A stretch of 64,000 nucleotides of DNA. Source: an uncultured Anaeromassilibacillus sp. (lineage in GTDB: Bacteria > Bacillota > Clostridia > Oscillospirales > Acutalibacteraceae). A model generated the notes under the pieces. That model was not told the DNA's origin and did not search any database. It worked only from the letters and a program-made list of their open reading frames with translations. Shown in pieces: positions 16,602 through 26,143 of the stretch. Position 1 is the stretch's first letter; each line of letters opens with the position of its first letter. Position numbers and translations under genes: made by a program. The stretch lies in NCBI GenBank assembly GCA_930987725.1, contig CAKNKY010000005.1:1-64000 (forward strand), written 5' to 3'.

Positions 16602-17921
16602 ATGAAACCGCTTGCCGATTACAGCCATATCAGAGGCTTCAACTATACCGCCAGCTATGCAAAGGATGACCGCGATTTCTGGGAGCATTACCGCCACGAC
16701 GTGGTGGACCGGGAAATGGGATACGCGCAGCGCATGAACCTGAACAGCGCGCGCATTTTCCTTCCCTACGTTTCCTACCTGCGCGATCCCTCCGGCTTCC
16801 TGGCCGGGGTGAAGGATTTTGTGCAGACAGCGTGGGCACACGGCATTTCCACCTCCCCCATCGTCTATTTCGGCCGCCCGTTCTACCCGGATTTCGAGGA
16901 GAAGGAACCTGCCGAGGGCGAGCCGCGCCTTGTGAGCATGCTGAAGCCGGAAAACTATCACCTGGCTGACGAATACTTTGACGACCTGTGCGACGCCATC
17001 GGCGGCGAGCCCGGCCTGCTGTTCTGGGACATTGCGAACGAACCGGGCTACCATACGCCGAACTTCGTCACCTTCTATCCGGAGGAGCCCGCTTTCCGCC
17101 AGGAGCTCTCCCCGATGCCGGAGGACATGGAGTCGTTCCGCGCCAAGCAGGAGCTTGTGTGGCAGTTCATCCGCCATGCGATTGCCCACGTGCGCGAAAA
17201 GGATCCGGTCAACGCACTGGGCGTGGGCAACACCTACGCCTATGAGATTGAGCCGAGCAAGACGGCCCCGCTCGTGGACATCCTTGTCTACCATGATTAT
17301 TTCGAAACGCGCAGCCGCGTGCGCAACGTGTGCGAAATCATGAAGCGCCTCAGCGAGCAGTATCACAAGCCTGTCATCAACAACGAGACGTGCTGCCTGT
17401 GCCGCTCCAACCCCTATGACATGGCGCTTGAAATTCTGCAGGAATATCACTTCGGCTTCTACGTGTTCGAGCTCATGATCGGCAACGACATGTGGCAGCG
17501 CGTGCACGGCATCTGCTACCCGGACGGCACGGTGCGCGATCCCTCTATTGTGGCGGCTGTCCAAGGTTTCTTCCGCAACCGCACCTCCTCCGCGCTCCCG
17601 GAGAATGTGAACGAGGAAGGCTCCGCGGACCTCGCCATCAGCCTGGCCACGAAGGCGCTTTCCGACACGGCGGACCGCTGGAACCGCGACAACAAAAAGA
17701 AGGCCGAACAGCTTCTGGAGGCCGCCGAATACATCTGCAACCTGCTGGAGGCGGGCCAGTATGTGCCCATGCACATTCCGCCGACGGCCCGCGTCGAAGC
17801 ATACCGCGCCCAGGAAAATCCGAACGTGGAGGAAATCCGCGCATGGGTCTATGAGCTCATAGGCCAGCTGCGCGACGCATGCTGCATGGTGGGCCAGGGC
17901 GCGACCAACAACCGGGCGTAA
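16602..17921 (+). CDS. Clan GH-A-like (GH5-type) glycoside hydrolase, paralogue of the 10226 gene
   Basis: A 439-residue TIM-barrel hydrolase. It starts MKPLADYSHIRGFNY, like MKPMNDYSFVRGVCH of the paralogue at 10226. The acid/base Glu is in FWDIANEPGYH, the conserved His in VYHDYFETR and the nucleophile in INNETCCLCRSNPYD. The C-terminal helical extension with LLEAAEYICNLLEAGQYVPM matches that of the paralogue. It is cytosolic by lack of a signal peptide and is co-transcribed with the GH146-like gene upstream, so the two may act in turn on one glycan. The substrate is not known. Confidence 0.82.
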   Translation: MKPLADYSHIRGFNYTASYAKDDRDFWEHYRHDVVDREMGYAQRMNLNSARIFLPYVSYLRDPSGFLAGVKDFVQTAWAHGISTSPIVYFGRPFYPDFEEKEPAEGEPRLVSMLKPENYHLADEYFDDLCDAIGGEPGLLFWDIANEPGYHTPNFVTFYPEEPAFRQELSPMPEDMESFRAKQELVWQFIRHAIAHVREKDPVNALGVGNTYAYEIEPSKTAPLVDILVYHDYFETRSRVRNVCEIMKRLSEQYHKPVINNETCCLCRSNPYDMALEILQEYHFGFYVFELMIGNDMWQRVHGICYPDGTVRDPSIVAAVQGFFRNRTSSALPENVNEEGSADLAISLATKALSDTADRWNRDNKKKAEQLLEAAEYICNLLEAGQYVPMHIPPTARVEAYRAQENPNVEEIRAWVYELIGQLRDACCMVGQGATNNRA

Positions 17922-17960
17922 CACGTTTCACCATCCTGTTTTCGTAGAAACACAAACAAA

Positions 17961-18020
17961 AAAAAGCCGTCCCCGCACAGCAATCACGCTGTCCTGTGCG
18001 CGGGGCGGCTCTTCTTTTTT
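17961..18020. terminator. Bidirectional terminator between convergent hydrolase genes
   Basis: AGCCGTCCCCGCACAG pairs with CTGTGCGCGGGGCGGCT (one bulge), with an A run on the left and TTCTTTTTT on the right. It serves the GH-A-like gene on the plus strand and the GH3 gene on the minus strand. Confidence 0.85.
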
Positions 18021-18059
18021 CAGTTGGGGAACGGGTTCCGCTTCGGGAACAGCGGCGAA

Positions 18060-20465
18060 TTACTCCGGCAGAATTTCGGAAGCGGCGCAGAACGCGCGGG
18101 TTTTACCGTCGATCCAGCTGTCTGCCAGAATGCGGAAGCTGGACGTGAGCCGGATGTCCTCGGAGGAGGAACCGACCTGCACCTCCACCTCTCCCCGCTC
18201 GATCTTCCAGCGCATTTCCTCGTCGAGGAAAGCCAGCTGGCTGGGAAGCACGCGGAACAAGACCATTTTCCGCTCCCCCGGCAGCAAAGTCACGCGATGG
18301 AAACCGGCCAATTCCTTCACCGGGCGCGTCATGCTGGCATAAGGGTCGCTCAGATAGAGCTGCACCACCTCGTCGCCGCTTCGGTAACCGGCGTTCTGCA
18401 CCGTCACACGCAGTTCCAGCCCCTCATGCGGCTGTACGCTGTCTGCGGAAAGGGTCAGTCCAGAATAAACAAACTGGGTGTAGGAAAGGCCGTGGCCGAA
18501 ACAATAGCGCGGCCTGTGGGGCAGATCCACATAGTCCGGGAAACCCACACTCTCCCCCTGGTGCCAGGCGGAACCGTAGGGATGGTTATACTGGATCGGG
18601 AGCTGACCGGCGCTGCGTGCCACTGTGACGGGAAGCTTGCCGCCCGGATTCACCTTGCCGAGCAGGACATCCGCAAGGGCCTGCGCCCCGCATGCAGCCG
18701 GCGCCCAGGCCTCCAGGAGGGCGGAGAGGGACTCATCCGCCGCATCGCTGGAGATCGGCCGGCCATCGAAATGAACGCCGATGAGCGGTGTGTCGGTCTG
18801 GGAGGCCAGGCGCAGGAAGCGCTCCTGGCAGGGCGGCAGATTGATGTCGGCTCCGTCCACTCCCTCGCCCATGGTGGCGATGGGGCCAAAACTGTACCGG
18901 CCGCCGAGCGTGAGAATGGCGGCATCGGCCCCGGACACAGCCTGCAGCGCCTCTTCCAGCTGAGGCGTAGCTTCCCCCGCCGCCTCATAGCCGCGCACAA
19001 CCTGGATCTCCACGCCGGGCAGCGCTTCGCGCAGCGCATCCAGGAGCGTCGGGCAGCCGGGCTGCTGACGATCCAGCACGCGGCGGAAGGCCTCCCCTTC
19101 CGCAGACTGGACCTTCGTACCGGGGATGCGCTGCACGGGGTCCCCCTGTTCCGTCCGCTCCGCACCGGCGGGAGCGGCAAACGCAGCCTGCGCCATGCTC
19201 ACATCGGTGTATCCGCCGAAGAAGGCGGACGCATCCGCAGCATGCGGGCCGATCACGGCCAGACGCCTGATTTCGGGAGAGAGCGGGAGCGCCCCCTCGT
19301 TTTTCAGGAGCACAATCGACTCCCGGGCCGATCGGAGGGAGAGAGCGCGGCCCGGTCCGCCGCACACGGTGCGGCGGAGCTCTTCTCCCTGCAGCGCAAA
19401 GGGCTCTTCAAACAGGCCCATGCGGAATTTTGCCGTGAGCACGCGCAGGACGGCTTCGTCGAGTGCGGAAACATCGGCCTCTCCCGAGCGGAACAGTTCC
19501 AGCAATTCCGCGCCGAATGCGGCGGCGCTTGGCAGCTCCACGTCGAGCCCGGCCCGCAGGCAGCGGAGCCCGGCCTGCGGCAGGGATTCGCACACGTGCT
19601 GCACACGGAACACATTTGAAACGGCGCTGTAATCGCTCACGCACACGCCGGAAAAGCCCATTTCCCCGCGCAGCAGGCCGCGAAGAACGGCGCGCGACGC
19701 TGTGACCGGTTCGCCGTTGAAGGAGCAGTAGCAGGGCATAATTCCCTTCAGCCCCGCCTCCGTGATGGCCGCCTGGAACGGTTTGGCAAACACCTCGCGC
19801 AGTGTGCGCGGTGTCAGCTCGCTGTGTGCGCCGTGAATGCCGCCCTGCGAGGCGTGAAAGCCGAGAAAATGCTTGGCAGCCCCTTCTGTGCGGCGGCCGG
19901 CCGTCTCCCCGCTGTGAAGGCCCTTTGCATAGGCCGTGCCGAGTGCGACGACAAGCGTGGGATCCTCTCCATAGCTCTCCCCGTACCGGCCGAGGCGCGG
20001 ATCACGCGCGACATCGAGCACGGGAGCCAGCACCTGTGTGATGCCGCACGCCGCTTCCTGACGGCTCACATCGCGGCCAATCTCTTCCTCCAGTTCCGGG
20101 TCCCACCCGGCGCCGCGCGCCATGCCGGAGGGATAGCTTGTGGAATCCTGGAGGAACGGGCCGCAGAGCCCTTCCATGTGAAAGATAGCCGGGATGTGGT
20201 GCGGGCTGTTTGACATCACGATGCGCTGCACGGTGCGCTGCCATTCGGCAGCCTCCTCGAGCGTTTCCATGCAGCGCATTTCCAGCGTGCTCACATGGCC
20301 GATCCCGTTCGGAACGGAGGCGCGGATGCTCTCCCACCGATAGGCGGATTCCCCCAGCGGGAAAATCCCCTGAACCTGTGCCAGTTTTTCTTCCAGCGAT
20401 AGTTCGGCCAGCAGAGCGCGGGAACGTTTTTCCGGCGGCCATGCGGCATTCATATACGTATCCAT
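18060..20465 (-). CDS. GH3-family beta-glycosidase
   Basis: An 801-residue GH3 enzyme from the ATG at 20465, chosen for the upstream AAGGAAGGGG; the ORF track start lies further out. The N-terminal barrel has the nucleophile Asp278 in GFSGVCVSDYSAV and the substrate-binding region GAAKHFLGFHASQGG. The second alpha/beta domain and a C-terminal fibronectin III-like domain (about 690-790) follow, as in beta-glucosidases and beta-xylosidases. There is no signal peptide, so it is probably cytosolic and cuts small imported glycosides at the non-reducing end. It is transcribed alone on the minus strand from the promoter at 20558. Confidence 0.92.
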   Translation of the reverse strand: MDTYMNAAWPPEKRSRALLAELSLEEKLAQVQGIFPLGESAYRWESIRASVPNGIGHVSTLEMRCMETLEEAAEWQRTVQRIVMSNSPHHIPAIFHMEGLCGPFLQDSTSYPSGMARGAGWDPELEEEIGRDVSRQEAACGITQVLAPVLDVARDPRLGRYGESYGEDPTLVVALGTAYAKGLHSGETAGRRTEGAAKHFLGFHASQGGIHGAHSELTPRTLREVFAKPFQAAITEAGLKGIMPCYCSFNGEPVTASRAVLRGLLRGEMGFSGVCVSDYSAVSNVFRVQHVCESLPQAGLRCLRAGLDVELPSAAAFGAELLELFRSGEADVSALDEAVLRVLTAKFRMGLFEEPFALQGEELRRTVCGGPGRALSLRSARESIVLLKNEGALPLSPEIRRLAVIGPHAADASAFFGGYTDVSMAQAAFAAPAGAERTEQGDPVQRIPGTKVQSAEGEAFRRVLDRQQPGCPTLLDALREALPGVEIQVVRGYEAAGEATPQLEEALQAVSGADAAILTLGGRYSFGPIATMGEGVDGADINLPPCQERFLRLASQTDTPLIGVHFDGRPISSDAADESLSALLEAWAPAACGAQALADVLLGKVNPGGKLPVTVARSAGQLPIQYNHPYGSAWHQGESVGFPDYVDLPHRPRYCFGHGLSYTQFVYSGLTLSADSVQPHEGLELRVTVQNAGYRSGDEVVQLYLSDPYASMTRPVKELAGFHRVTLLPGERKMVLFRVLPSQLAFLDEEMRWKIERGEVEVQVGSSSEDIRLTSSFRILADSWIDGKTRAFCAASEILPE

Positions 20466-20557
20466 TTGGGTACCCCTTCCTTCTCCCCGCGCAGGCTTTC
20501 CCACTCTTTTCACAAGGCGCGGGCTGAAACGGGGCAGTGCGTTTCCTTTTCTGTTTT

Positions 20558-20586
20558 ATGATACCGAATCCTGAGGCGAGGCGCAA
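20558..20586 (-). promoter_or_regulatory. Probable promoter of the GH3 gene
   Basis: On the minus strand TTGCGC (20581-20586), 17 bases, then TATCAT (20558-20563). Confidence 0.55.
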
Positions 20587-20591
20587 GGGAA

Positions 20592-20642
20592 AACAAAAAA
20601 CAGCGGCGCGCTGCCGGCTCATCTCCGCAGTGCGCCGCGTTT
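20592..20642 (-). terminator. Intrinsic terminator after the GH-A-like gene at 20663
   Basis: On the minus strand GCGGCGCACTGC pairs with GCAGCGCGCCGC (one mismatch) around a 12-base loop, followed by TGTTTTTTGTTTT. Confidence 0.8.
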
Positions 20643-20662
20643 TGTTTTCCAACACAAAAAGA

Positions 20663-21697
20663 TCAGTTGTCCCACTTCCGGCAACGGAAATTTTTCAGCA
20701 GCAGGATCTCCTGCGGACGATAGGGCTCGCCGTCCGGATACAGAATGCAGTGGAACCAGTTGCGCGGTTCCGGCGCGCCCTCCGGCCAATCCCACGGATA
20801 GTGATACTGGGCGGAACCGGCGCACAGTCCCCAGAAATAAAAGCCGATGCTGTTCTCTGAAAAATACGGCAGAATACTTTCGAATGTGTTGCCGAAGGTG
20901 CGGGCCAGGCATTCCGTGCACAGAACGGGCCGCCCGTAGGAAAGGGCGCGCTCGAGCTCGCTCAGGAAGTCAAGGGAGCCCATGAGAGCATACGGCGGCT
21001 CTTTTCCCGGCTGGGTATAGTTGTGGAACGTGATAATGTCGGACAAGTCAAACCCCTGCCAGCAGGATGTAAGCGGCTGGGAACAGCCGAGCGTGCGGGC
21101 ATAGGCGAACTCCTGCTCCAGCAGAGCGGCATCCTCCGCCCACGTCTCATTCCAGAGATCCCAGGCAATGATGCGTGCATCCTCCTTGTGTTCCGTCATG
21201 AAATCCTGCATCATGCCGAACAGATCCTGCATCATCTCCGGATGGGTGGAAAGCGGTGAAAAATCGGAATTGGCATGCTGCCAATGGTTGCGGTGGCAAC
21301 CGGGATGGAATTCCACATGACAGGTGCCCTCCTCTTCGCCCTTCTCATGGCGGAAATAGTTGGGCTGGAACGTCTGCATGATGGAAAAGCCCCGATCTGC
21401 CGCCATCTCGTAAAACCGGTCCACGTTTTTCTTCACGCTCTCCCAGCCGCCGCCCCGCTGGAAGCTGAACAGGGGCAGGAACATGCGAAGGCTGTTGACG
21501 CCGCATTCCTTTGCCCAGTCCAGTTCCCGCGCGATGATGGGCTCGCGGAAATCATACCAGAGCTGGATGTAATTATAGCAATAGGAGGGCACAAAATTGC
21601 AGCCTACAATCGTGCCGAATTTTTCCATGTATGACCAGGCGCGGCCCGGCTCCCACCTCATGGCGGCGATCTCTTGTCTGGAACTCACAACGCTCAT
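20663..21697 (-). CDS. Clan GH-A-like (cellulase-superfamily) hydrolase without the C-terminal extension
   Basis: A 344-residue TIM-barrel protein. The probable acid/base Glu is in IAWDLWNETWAED, the His/Asn region in ITFHNYTQPG and the probable nucleophile in VLCTECLARTFGN. It is more distant from the paralogues at 10226 and 16602 and lacks their helical C-terminal extension. No signal peptide. It is upstream of the GH3 gene on the same strand but a terminator separates them, so they are independent units. Substrate unknown. An SD-like AAAGGATGAGCG precedes the ATG. Confidence 0.75.
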   Translation of the reverse strand: MSVVSSRQEIAAMRWEPGRAWSYMEKFGTIVGCNFVPSYCYNYIQLWYDFREPIIARELDWAKECGVNSLRMFLPLFSFQRGGGWESVKKNVDRFYEMAADRGFSIMQTFQPNYFRHEKGEEEGTCHVEFHPGCHRNHWQHANSDFSPLSTHPEMMQDLFGMMQDFMTEHKEDARIIAWDLWNETWAEDAALLEQEFAYARTLGCSQPLTSCWQGFDLSDIITFHNYTQPGKEPPYALMGSLDFLSELERALSYGRPVLCTECLARTFGNTFESILPYFSENSIGFYFWGLCAGSAQYHYPWDWPEGAPEPRNWFHCILYPDGEPYRPQEILLLKNFRCRKWDN

Positions 21698-21748
21698 CCT
21701 TTCCCGCTGCGCTCCACCGCACGGCGGGCGCTCCCTGAATTTGATCGG

Positions 21749-21777
21749 ATTATAGCAAATTCACTATGACAAAGCAA
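21749..21777 (-). promoter_or_regulatory. Promoter of the GH-A-like gene at 20663
   Basis: On the minus strand TTGCTT (21772-21777), a 17-base spacer and a perfect TATAAT (21749-21754). Confidence 0.7.
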
Positions 21778-21848
21778 GAATCTTTTCTGAAAAAACGACA
21801 TCTTTTTTGATTTTTTTATATTGTTCGGCAAGAGCAAGGATTGTATCT

Positions 21849-23651
21849 TCAGGAGGCGGCATTTTCAAACTGGCTGTTATAAAGATCCGCATAGAAGCCG
21901 CCCTTCGCCAGGAGCTCCTCATGGCTGCCCTGCTCCACAATGTCGCCGTCGCGCAGGACAAGAATCAGATCCGCGTTGCGGATGGTGGAGAGCCTGTGGG
22001 CGATAACAAAGCTGGTGCGGCTGCTGGTGAGCTGATCCATGGCCCGCTGGGCAATCAGCTCCGTGCGTGTATCAACGGAGGAGGTTGCTTCATCGAGAAT
22101 CAGCATCGGGTGATCCTGAATCATGGCGCGGGCAATGGTGAGCAGCTGCTTCTGCCCGGCGGAAATGGAGACACTGTCGTCAAGCACCGTGTCAAACCCA
22201 TGGGGAAGCGTTTCGATGAAATGATAGATGCCGCAGGCCCGGCAGGCCTGCTCAAGCTGAGCATCTGAAACACCCTCCTTGTTGTAGACAAGATTTTCCC
22301 GCACGGTGCCCTCAAACAACCAGGTATCCTGCAGGACCATGCTGAACAGGTTGTGCACGCTCTCCCGCTTCATCTCGCTGGCGGGAATGCCGTCAATTTT
22401 GATGCAGCCGCCGTCGATCTCAAAAAAGCGCATGAGCAGGTTGACCAGCGTTGTTTTGCCGGCGCCTGTGGGGCCCACGATGGCGACTTTCTGGCCGGGC
22501 GCGATGTGGGCGGAAAAATCACGGATGATTGTTTTTTCCGGGTGATCCGGATAACTGAAGCGAACGTGCTCAAACGACACCTCCCCGCGAATCGAAACAG
22601 GCGCTTCCCTCTTCCCTTCCTCGCTTCCCATTTCCTCCGCGTGGAGAAAATCAAACACATGATCGCCCGCCGCGGCAGCCGTCTGCATCTGCGTCATGCC
22701 CTGCGCCAGCGTGCTGAGCGGAGACGTGAACAGGCGCACGTAGAGGATGAATGCAATGATCACGCCGAAGGAAATCTGTCCGCTCATGGCAAGGGCGGAG
22801 CCGATCACACAGACTGCCACATACCCCAGATTGCCGATGATATTCATCAGCGGCTGCATCACGCCGGAGAAAAACTGGCTGCTCCACTCCGCATCATAGA
22901 GCGTTTGGTTCATGGCGCCGAAGGTTTTTTTCACCTTCCGGTTGGCACGGGAAAGGCGCACCACCTCGTGCCCGGAATACATTTCCTCTACATAGCCATT
23001 CAGTGTGCTGAGGCCGACCTGGCGATCGATGAAGAATTTCTGCGAATGGCGCATAACGAGCGACATGAAGGCAAAGCCCAGCGCCGTGACGAGAATGGCA
23101 GCCAGAGCCATTCTCCACTCTGTGGCAAACATCATGACAAGGCAGCCCACAAATTGCGTGGCGGCGCTGATCATGGAAGGAAGGCTGTTGGCCAGCGCCT
23201 GCTGAAGCGTGCTGACGTCATTTGTCACACGGCTGAGCAGTTCTCCAAAGGACACGCGGTTGAAATAACTCATGGGCACACGGTTGATTTTACGCGACAG
23301 ATCCTGGCGCAGATCGCGGGAAAGGCCCAGCGTGACCGTGGCCATGATAAAATGCTCCAGATAGGTGAGCAGCGCGCTGCAGGCATACAGCGCAAGCAAA
23401 ATCGTGCCGAGCCGGCCTATGGCGGCAAGGTCAATTTCTGAACCGAGCGAGTTTGAAATCAAGTCCGTGATTTGGGCGAGCACATCCGGCCCGATGATGG
23501 TCAGAACGGCGCCGCCCGCCGCAAAAACGAGCGAGACGATCATAGGCAGTTTCAGGCCGGAAGAATAGCTGAACAATTCCCGGAGGACGCCGGAGATCCC
23601 CCGCTTGCTCTTTTCCGGCACGCGCATGCGGCGCGAAGCATTTGGATTCAT
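21849..23651 (-). CDS. ABC exporter half-transporter B (permease-ATPase)
   Basis: A 600-residue half-transporter: six membrane helices in about residues 25-320, then the ATPase domain with Walker A VGPTGAGKTTLVN and an intact Walker B with catalytic Glu (MLILDEATSSVDTR). Its signature is altered, SISAGQKQL in place of LSGGQ. It follows the second half-transporter gene by 17 bases and complements it: this subunit supplies the good Walker B while the other supplies a normal signature. The family exports drugs, lipids or peptides; the substrate is unknown. Confidence 0.92.
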   Translation of the reverse strand: MNPNASRRMRVPEKSKRGISGVLRELFSYSSGLKLPMIVSLVFAAGGAVLTIIGPDVLAQITDLISNSLGSEIDLAAIGRLGTILLALYACSALLTYLEHFIMATVTLGLSRDLRQDLSRKINRVPMSYFNRVSFGELLSRVTNDVSTLQQALANSLPSMISAATQFVGCLVMMFATEWRMALAAILVTALGFAFMSLVMRHSQKFFIDRQVGLSTLNGYVEEMYSGHEVVRLSRANRKVKKTFGAMNQTLYDAEWSSQFFSGVMQPLMNIIGNLGYVAVCVIGSALAMSGQISFGVIIAFILYVRLFTSPLSTLAQGMTQMQTAAAAGDHVFDFLHAEEMGSEEGKREAPVSIRGEVSFEHVRFSYPDHPEKTIIRDFSAHIAPGQKVAIVGPTGAGKTTLVNLLMRFFEIDGGCIKIDGIPASEMKRESVHNLFSMVLQDTWLFEGTVRENLVYNKEGVSDAQLEQACRACGIYHFIETLPHGFDTVLDDSVSISAGQKQLLTIARAMIQDHPMLILDEATSSVDTRTELIAQRAMDQLTSSRTSFVIAHRLSTIRNADLILVLRDGDIVEQGSHEELLAKGGFYADLYNSQFENAAS

Positions 23652-23668
23652 CTCTTTATTCCCCCTTT

Positions 23669-25429
23669 TCAGGCTTCCAGCTCTTTCTCGGAGAGCTGGG
23701 AGCGGGCAATTTCCTGATACACCGGGCAGGTGCGCATCAACTCGCGGTGCGTTCCCCTGCCCACCACACGGCCTTCGTCCAGAACGATAATCTGATCGGC
23801 ATCACGGATAGTGCCGATGCGCTGGGCCACAATGAGCCGCGTGGTCTGCCCGAGTTCCTTTGTCAGCCCGGCGCGCAGCCGCGCGTCCGTGCGGTAATCG
23901 AGCGCGGAGAACGAATCGTCGAACACAAGGATTTCAGGCCTGCGGGCCAGGGCGCGCGCGATGGAAAGGCGCTGCTTCTGCCCGCCCGACACGTTTGATC
24001 CGCCCTCCGCAATCGGGGAATGAATGCCGTCAGGCAGTTTATGCACAAATTCGGCCGCCTGTGAGAGCTCCAGCGCCCGCTCCACATCCGCATCGGAAGT
24101 GCCGCCGCGGCTTTCCCCGAACGTGACGTTCTCCCGGATATCACCGGAAAACAGAACGGCTTTCTGTGTGACGTACCCGATCCGGTCATACAGCGCATCG
24201 AAGGAATAGTCCTTCACGTTCACACCGTCCACCAGCACTTCTCCCTCCGTTGCGTCATAAAACCGGGCGGCAAGGCCCACAAGCGTTGTCTTGCCGCTGC
24301 CGGTTGCGCCGATGAACGCCACCGTTTGCCCTTTTTGTGCCGTGAAGCTGATGTGCTCCAGCACATTTTTCTCCACTCCGGGATAATGGAAAGAGACATC
24401 CCGGAATTCCAGCGTGCCTGTTTCCGGCGAAGTTGTGTGCCCGCCCTCCCGCAGGGATATTGGGGCATCCAGCACCTCGCTGATACGCTGCGCGGAAACC
24501 TGCGCGGCAGGCAGGAACATGACGATCATAACCATCATCATGATGGTCATCACAACATACGTGGCATACGTGCCGAACACCACAATATTGCTGAAGGAGG
24601 CGAGGCGCCCAGCCATGTCTGCCGCCGGGACACTGTTCACAATGGAGGCACCCACCCAGTAAATCACAAGGGAAAGTGCATTCATAGCCAGAGTGACGCC
24701 CGGCATCAGAAAGGCAAACGCCCGCTGGTTGAACAGCTGGGTGTGCATGAGCGTTTCATTTTCGCGGTGGAATTTTTCATTCTGATAGGATTCCGCATTA
24801 TAGGCATGCACCACACGGATGCCGGTCAGATTTTCGCGTGCGACCAAGTTGATGCGGTCCGTGAGCTTCTGCACCCGGCGGAAACGGGGCGCCACCAGAC
24901 CAATCACTACGCCCATCATCAGGAGTAAGGCGGCGACAAACACAGCCGTGATGGCGGAAAGCGTCTGGCTCCTATCCACGATTTTCAAAACAGCCCACAC
25001 AGCCATAACGGGCGCTTTGATCAGGATCTGCAGGCCCATGGATACGAACATCTGGACCTGCGTGATGTCGTTCGTCGTGCGGTTGATCAAACTCGGCACG
25101 GAGAAGGCCGTCATCTCCTGCTGCCCGAAATCGGCAATCTTGCAGAACACGGCATCGCGGATAGAGTAGCTGAAACCGGCCGCCACCTTTGCCGTGAGAA
25201 AACCGCTCCCCACACAGAGCAGCGCACTGGCCAGCGTGTTTCCGAGCATCTGCGCGCCGGTCTGCAAAATCTGATTCATGGTGCTGCCCGGCGTTTTGAT
25301 CAAAACCGTCAGGTTGCTCATATAATCCGGAAGCGTGAGATCAAAATAAATCTGGCCCAGAATGCACACGGTGCAGGCGGCGGCCATGAGCCATTCCCGC
25401 CGCCTCATTTGACGCAGTAATTTCAGCAT
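23669..25429 (-). CDS. ABC exporter half-transporter A (permease-ATPase), degenerate Walker B
   Basis: A 586-residue half-transporter with six membrane helices (about 15-310) and an ATPase domain. Walker A is GATGSGKTTLVGL and the signature NVSGGQKQRLS is canonical, but Walker B ends LVFDDSFSALD, with Asp where the catalytic Glu normally is. Heterodimeric exporters of the LmrCD/BmrCD/TM287-288 type show exactly this split, one degenerate and one active ATP site. Its start overlaps the end of the TetR gene, and the other half-transporter follows, so the three form one operon. Confidence 0.92.
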   Translation of the reverse strand: MLKLLRQMRRREWLMAAACTVCILGQIYFDLTLPDYMSNLTVLIKTPGSTMNQILQTGAQMLGNTLASALLCVGSGFLTAKVAAGFSYSIRDAVFCKIADFGQQEMTAFSVPSLINRTTNDITQVQMFVSMGLQILIKAPVMAVWAVLKIVDRSQTLSAITAVFVAALLLMMGVVIGLVAPRFRRVQKLTDRINLVARENLTGIRVVHAYNAESYQNEKFHRENETLMHTQLFNQRAFAFLMPGVTLAMNALSLVIYWVGASIVNSVPAADMAGRLASFSNIVVFGTYATYVVMTIMMMVMIVMFLPAAQVSAQRISEVLDAPISLREGGHTTSPETGTLEFRDVSFHYPGVEKNVLEHISFTAQKGQTVAFIGATGSGKTTLVGLAARFYDATEGEVLVDGVNVKDYSFDALYDRIGYVTQKAVLFSGDIRENVTFGESRGGTSDADVERALELSQAAEFVHKLPDGIHSPIAEGGSNVSGGQKQRLSIARALARRPEILVFDDSFSALDYRTDARLRAGLTKELGQTTRLIVAQRIGTIRDADQIIVLDEGRVVGRGTHRELMRTCPVYQEIARSQLSEKELEA

Positions 25430-26094
25430 AGTGTCTCCTCACATTTTTCTGCTTTTTCGCCGGATGATGGCGCTTCCGGCTGACGGAATACGCCGAAAAG
25501 AATCATGTCGAGCATCTTTCCCGCTTCCTGCAGAAGGGAACAGAACGTCTGGTCTTCTCCCTGCTGCAGGGAACGGAGAAGGAAGCTGCGGAAGCCGGCG
25601 CTCACACACACAAGATACCGTTCCGCCTGTTTCGCATCCAATCCTGGCCGAAGCGGGATGCGCGAAAGCTGCGCTGCGAGGAACCGGTTGTTCCGCTCCA
25701 GAAGCGGCGCATGCAGGCGGGCAATTTCCTGCTCCAAACGCGGCGGCGGATACAGAACGGCGTTTTCAAACACCACCCGTTCGCTCGGCCTGGATTGGAA
25801 AAACGTGACGCGCAGCATGAAGTACGATCGAATGGCATCCACCGCATTTTCGTCCGCCAGCGCTTCCGCCTCACGCTGCACATACGTTTCCAGTTCCCCG
25901 AAAACCCGTCCCACGCAAAACAGGAACAGTTCGTCTTTATTGGCAAAGTAATGGTACATCATCCCTTTTGAAATGCCGTGCCGCCCGCAAATCTGTTCCA
26001 TATTGGCCCCTTCATATCTGCCGGCGCCGAATTCCTCCAGCGCCGCGCGATAGATCTCCTCTCGGCTGCGCGCCTGCCGTTCCTCTTGCTTCAT
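25423..26094 (-). CDS. TetR-family repressor of the ABC exporter operon
   Basis: A regulator of 223 residues. The N-terminal helix-turn-helix has IYRAALEEFGAGRYEGANMEQIC followed by GISKGMMYHYFANKDELF, a textbook TetR pattern. The C-terminal ligand domain is variable as usual. The second ATG (26094) is chosen because GGGAGGA lies six bases before it, while the first ATG touches the SD. It heads the operon with the two half-transporters and almost certainly represses it through the two palindromes upstream, being relieved by the exported compound. Confidence 0.92.
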   Translation of the reverse strand: MKQEERQARSREEIYRAALEEFGAGRYEGANMEQICGRHGISKGMMYHYFANKDELFLFCVGRVFGELETYVQREAEALADENAVDAIRSYFMLRVTFFQSRPSERVVFENAVLYPPPRLEQEIARLHAPLLERNNRFLAAQLSRIPLRPGLDAKQAERYLVCVSAGFRSFLLRSLQQGEDQTFCSLLQEAGKMLDMILFGVFRQPEAPSSGEKAEKCEETLC

Positions 26095-26143
26095 GGACAT
26101 TCCTCCCTTCCACCGCCAAAAGGCACTGCCGGCAGCTTATAAA

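Noticed and set aside
16536-17924. A 462-codon minus-strand ORF opposite the GH-A-like gene
   Set aside because: Exact antisense of a gene with catalytic motifs, lacking any recognisable domain.
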